A stretch of 6,887 nt of DNA from Bdellovibrionales bacterium (GTDB taxonomy: Bacteria > Bdellovibrionota > UBA2361 > JAGRAS01): the NCBI GenBank assembly GCA_020434465.1, contig JAGRAS010000089.1:1-6887 (forward strand). Direction: 5' to 3'. Position 1 is the first letter of the stretch. Each line of letters starts with the position of its first letter. Shown in pieces: positions 6,299 to 6,887 of the stretch. A model generated the notes under the pieces. The model made no database searches and was not told the DNA's origin. It saw only the letters and a list, made by a program, of their open reading frames with translations. Position numbers and translations under genes: made by a program.

Positions 6299-6865
6299 AT
6301 GGCTAAAGAAAAAGATGAACTATTAGATCATAATTATGATGGTATCCAGGAATACGATAATGATTTACCAAGATGGTGGCTAAATATCTTTTGGCTTACA
6401 ACTATCTTTGCAATTTGTTATGCAACCTGGACCCATATTTTAAGAGAAGAAACTCAACAAGAAACATTAGCAAGAAGATTGAAAGAAAACCAAGCACTAC
6501 GGCAAGAAGCCTCAGTTAACACCACTGCTAATGATATTGGTAATGAAGAATTAATAAACATGTCTGCTGATAGTAATTTATTAGCACGAGCCAAAGCTAA
6601 TTGGGATTCAAAATGTGTTGCTTGTCACGGTGCAAATGGGGAAGGTTTAGTGGGGCCAAACTTAACTGATAAGTACTGGCTGCATGGTGGTAACCCTGAA
6701 GACATTAGAAACGTTATAAGAAAAGGAGTACTTGAAAAAGGTATGTTAGCTTGGGAAACTGTTATGAACCCAGATGAAATCAATGAAATTACAGCTTACG
6801 TTTTATCCCTACAGGGAACAAAGCCTTCAAATCCAAAAGATCCACAGGGAGAACTTTTTGAATAG
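6299..6865 (+). CDS. ccoP: CcoP, short single-heme cytochrome c subunit III of cbb3 oxidase
   Basis: This 188-residue protein begins with the CcoP N-terminal signature, D10-H-N-Y-D-G-I-Q-E-Y-D-N-D-L-P-R-W-W, followed by one membrane helix (about 26-46). A charged, Glu/Gln/Arg-rich linker (about 49-100) leads to one cytochrome c domain with C106-V-A-C109-H110-G, GPNLTDKYWLHGG and the probable axial ligand M149 in EKGMLAW. Classical proteobacterial CcoP is near 300 residues and has two such heme domains. Here only one is present and the gene ends naturally with TAG, with no second CxxCH in the remaining tail. One-heme CcoP is known in other lineages, particularly Bacteroidota, with similar 'LQGTxPxNxKxPQGE' ends. 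It would accept electrons from a soluble donor and pass them to the CcoO heme. It is the last complete gene of the visible operon. Confidence 0.93.
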   Translation: MAKEKDELLDHNYDGIQEYDNDLPRWWLNIFWLTTIFAICYATWTHILREETQQETLARRLKENQALRQEASVNTTANDIGNEELINMSADSNLLARAKANWDSKCVACHGANGEGLVGPNLTDKYWLHGGNPEDIRNVIRKGVLEKGMLAWETVMNPDEINEITAYVLSLQGTKPSNPKDPQGELFE

Positions 6866-6887
6866 GTGTTTATTATAATCAATGAAT

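Noticed and set aside
1191..6865. General recoding of TGA as Gly or Trp in this organism
   Set aside because: CcoNO, CcoP and the TauE/SafE protein contain many conserved Gly and Trp residues, none encoded by TGA, and ccoS and ccoQ end naturally at TGA. A recoded AT-rich genome would use TGA often.
6866..6887. Start of a further gene at ATG 6882, with TATAAT at 6874-6879
   Set aside because: Only two codons are visible and no ribosome site or -35 element can be judged before the window ends.

Overview
The window is an AT-rich bacterial segment that carries most of a cbb3-type (C-family) cytochrome c oxidase locus, the high-affinity terminal oxidase used for respiration at low oxygen. The organism is probably a Gram-negative, respiring bacterium. 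The single-heme CcoP, the CcoN-CcoO fusion and the ccoI-ccoS-ccoNO-ccoQ-ccoP order resemble what is known from Bacteroidota and some other non-classical lineages. The clear Shine-Dalgarno sequences before ccoQ and ccoP are unlike typical Bacteroidota, so a low-GC lineage outside that phylum (for example a Bdellovibrio-like or deltaproteobacterial group) is plausible. The sequence alone does not settle taxonomy.

Layout from left to right. Positions 1-357 (minus strand) are the N-terminal part of a membrane protein, probably an ABC exporter, cut by the window edge. Positions 422-1150 (minus) encode a TauE/SafE (DsbD_2-type) membrane protein with a histidine-rich tail. It is divergent, with a 40-bp gap, from the plus-strand oxidase genes. 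Positions 1191-3602 are ccoI, the copper P1B-ATPase that supplies the oxidase, but it is split by an in-frame TGA at 2952-2954. Positions 3605-3766 are ccoS, a 53-codon assembly gene. A 176-bp non-coding leader with a stem-loop follows. Then come the structural genes: fused ccoNO (3943-6081), ccoQ (6083-6271) and a short one-heme ccoP (6299-6865). The last 22 bases hold no supportable gene.

How the genes work together. CcoNO holds the heme b, heme b3 and CuB centres plus a membrane-anchored cytochrome c domain. CcoP brings a second cytochrome c, and CcoQ is a small one-helix subunit. CcoI exports Cu to the periplasmic side for CuB insertion, CcoS is needed for cofactor loading, and the TauE/SafE protein is a frequent neighbour thought to act in copper or redox handling. 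The usual accessory genes ccoG and ccoH are absent here and may lie beyond position 6887.

The point most worth checking is the TGA in ccoI. It sits exactly where the nucleotide-binding domain has an invariant glycine, one base change from GGA, and all other ATPase motifs on both sides are intact. No wholly new system is evident. The interest lies in this broken or recoded gene, the subunit architecture and the leader upstream of ccoNO.
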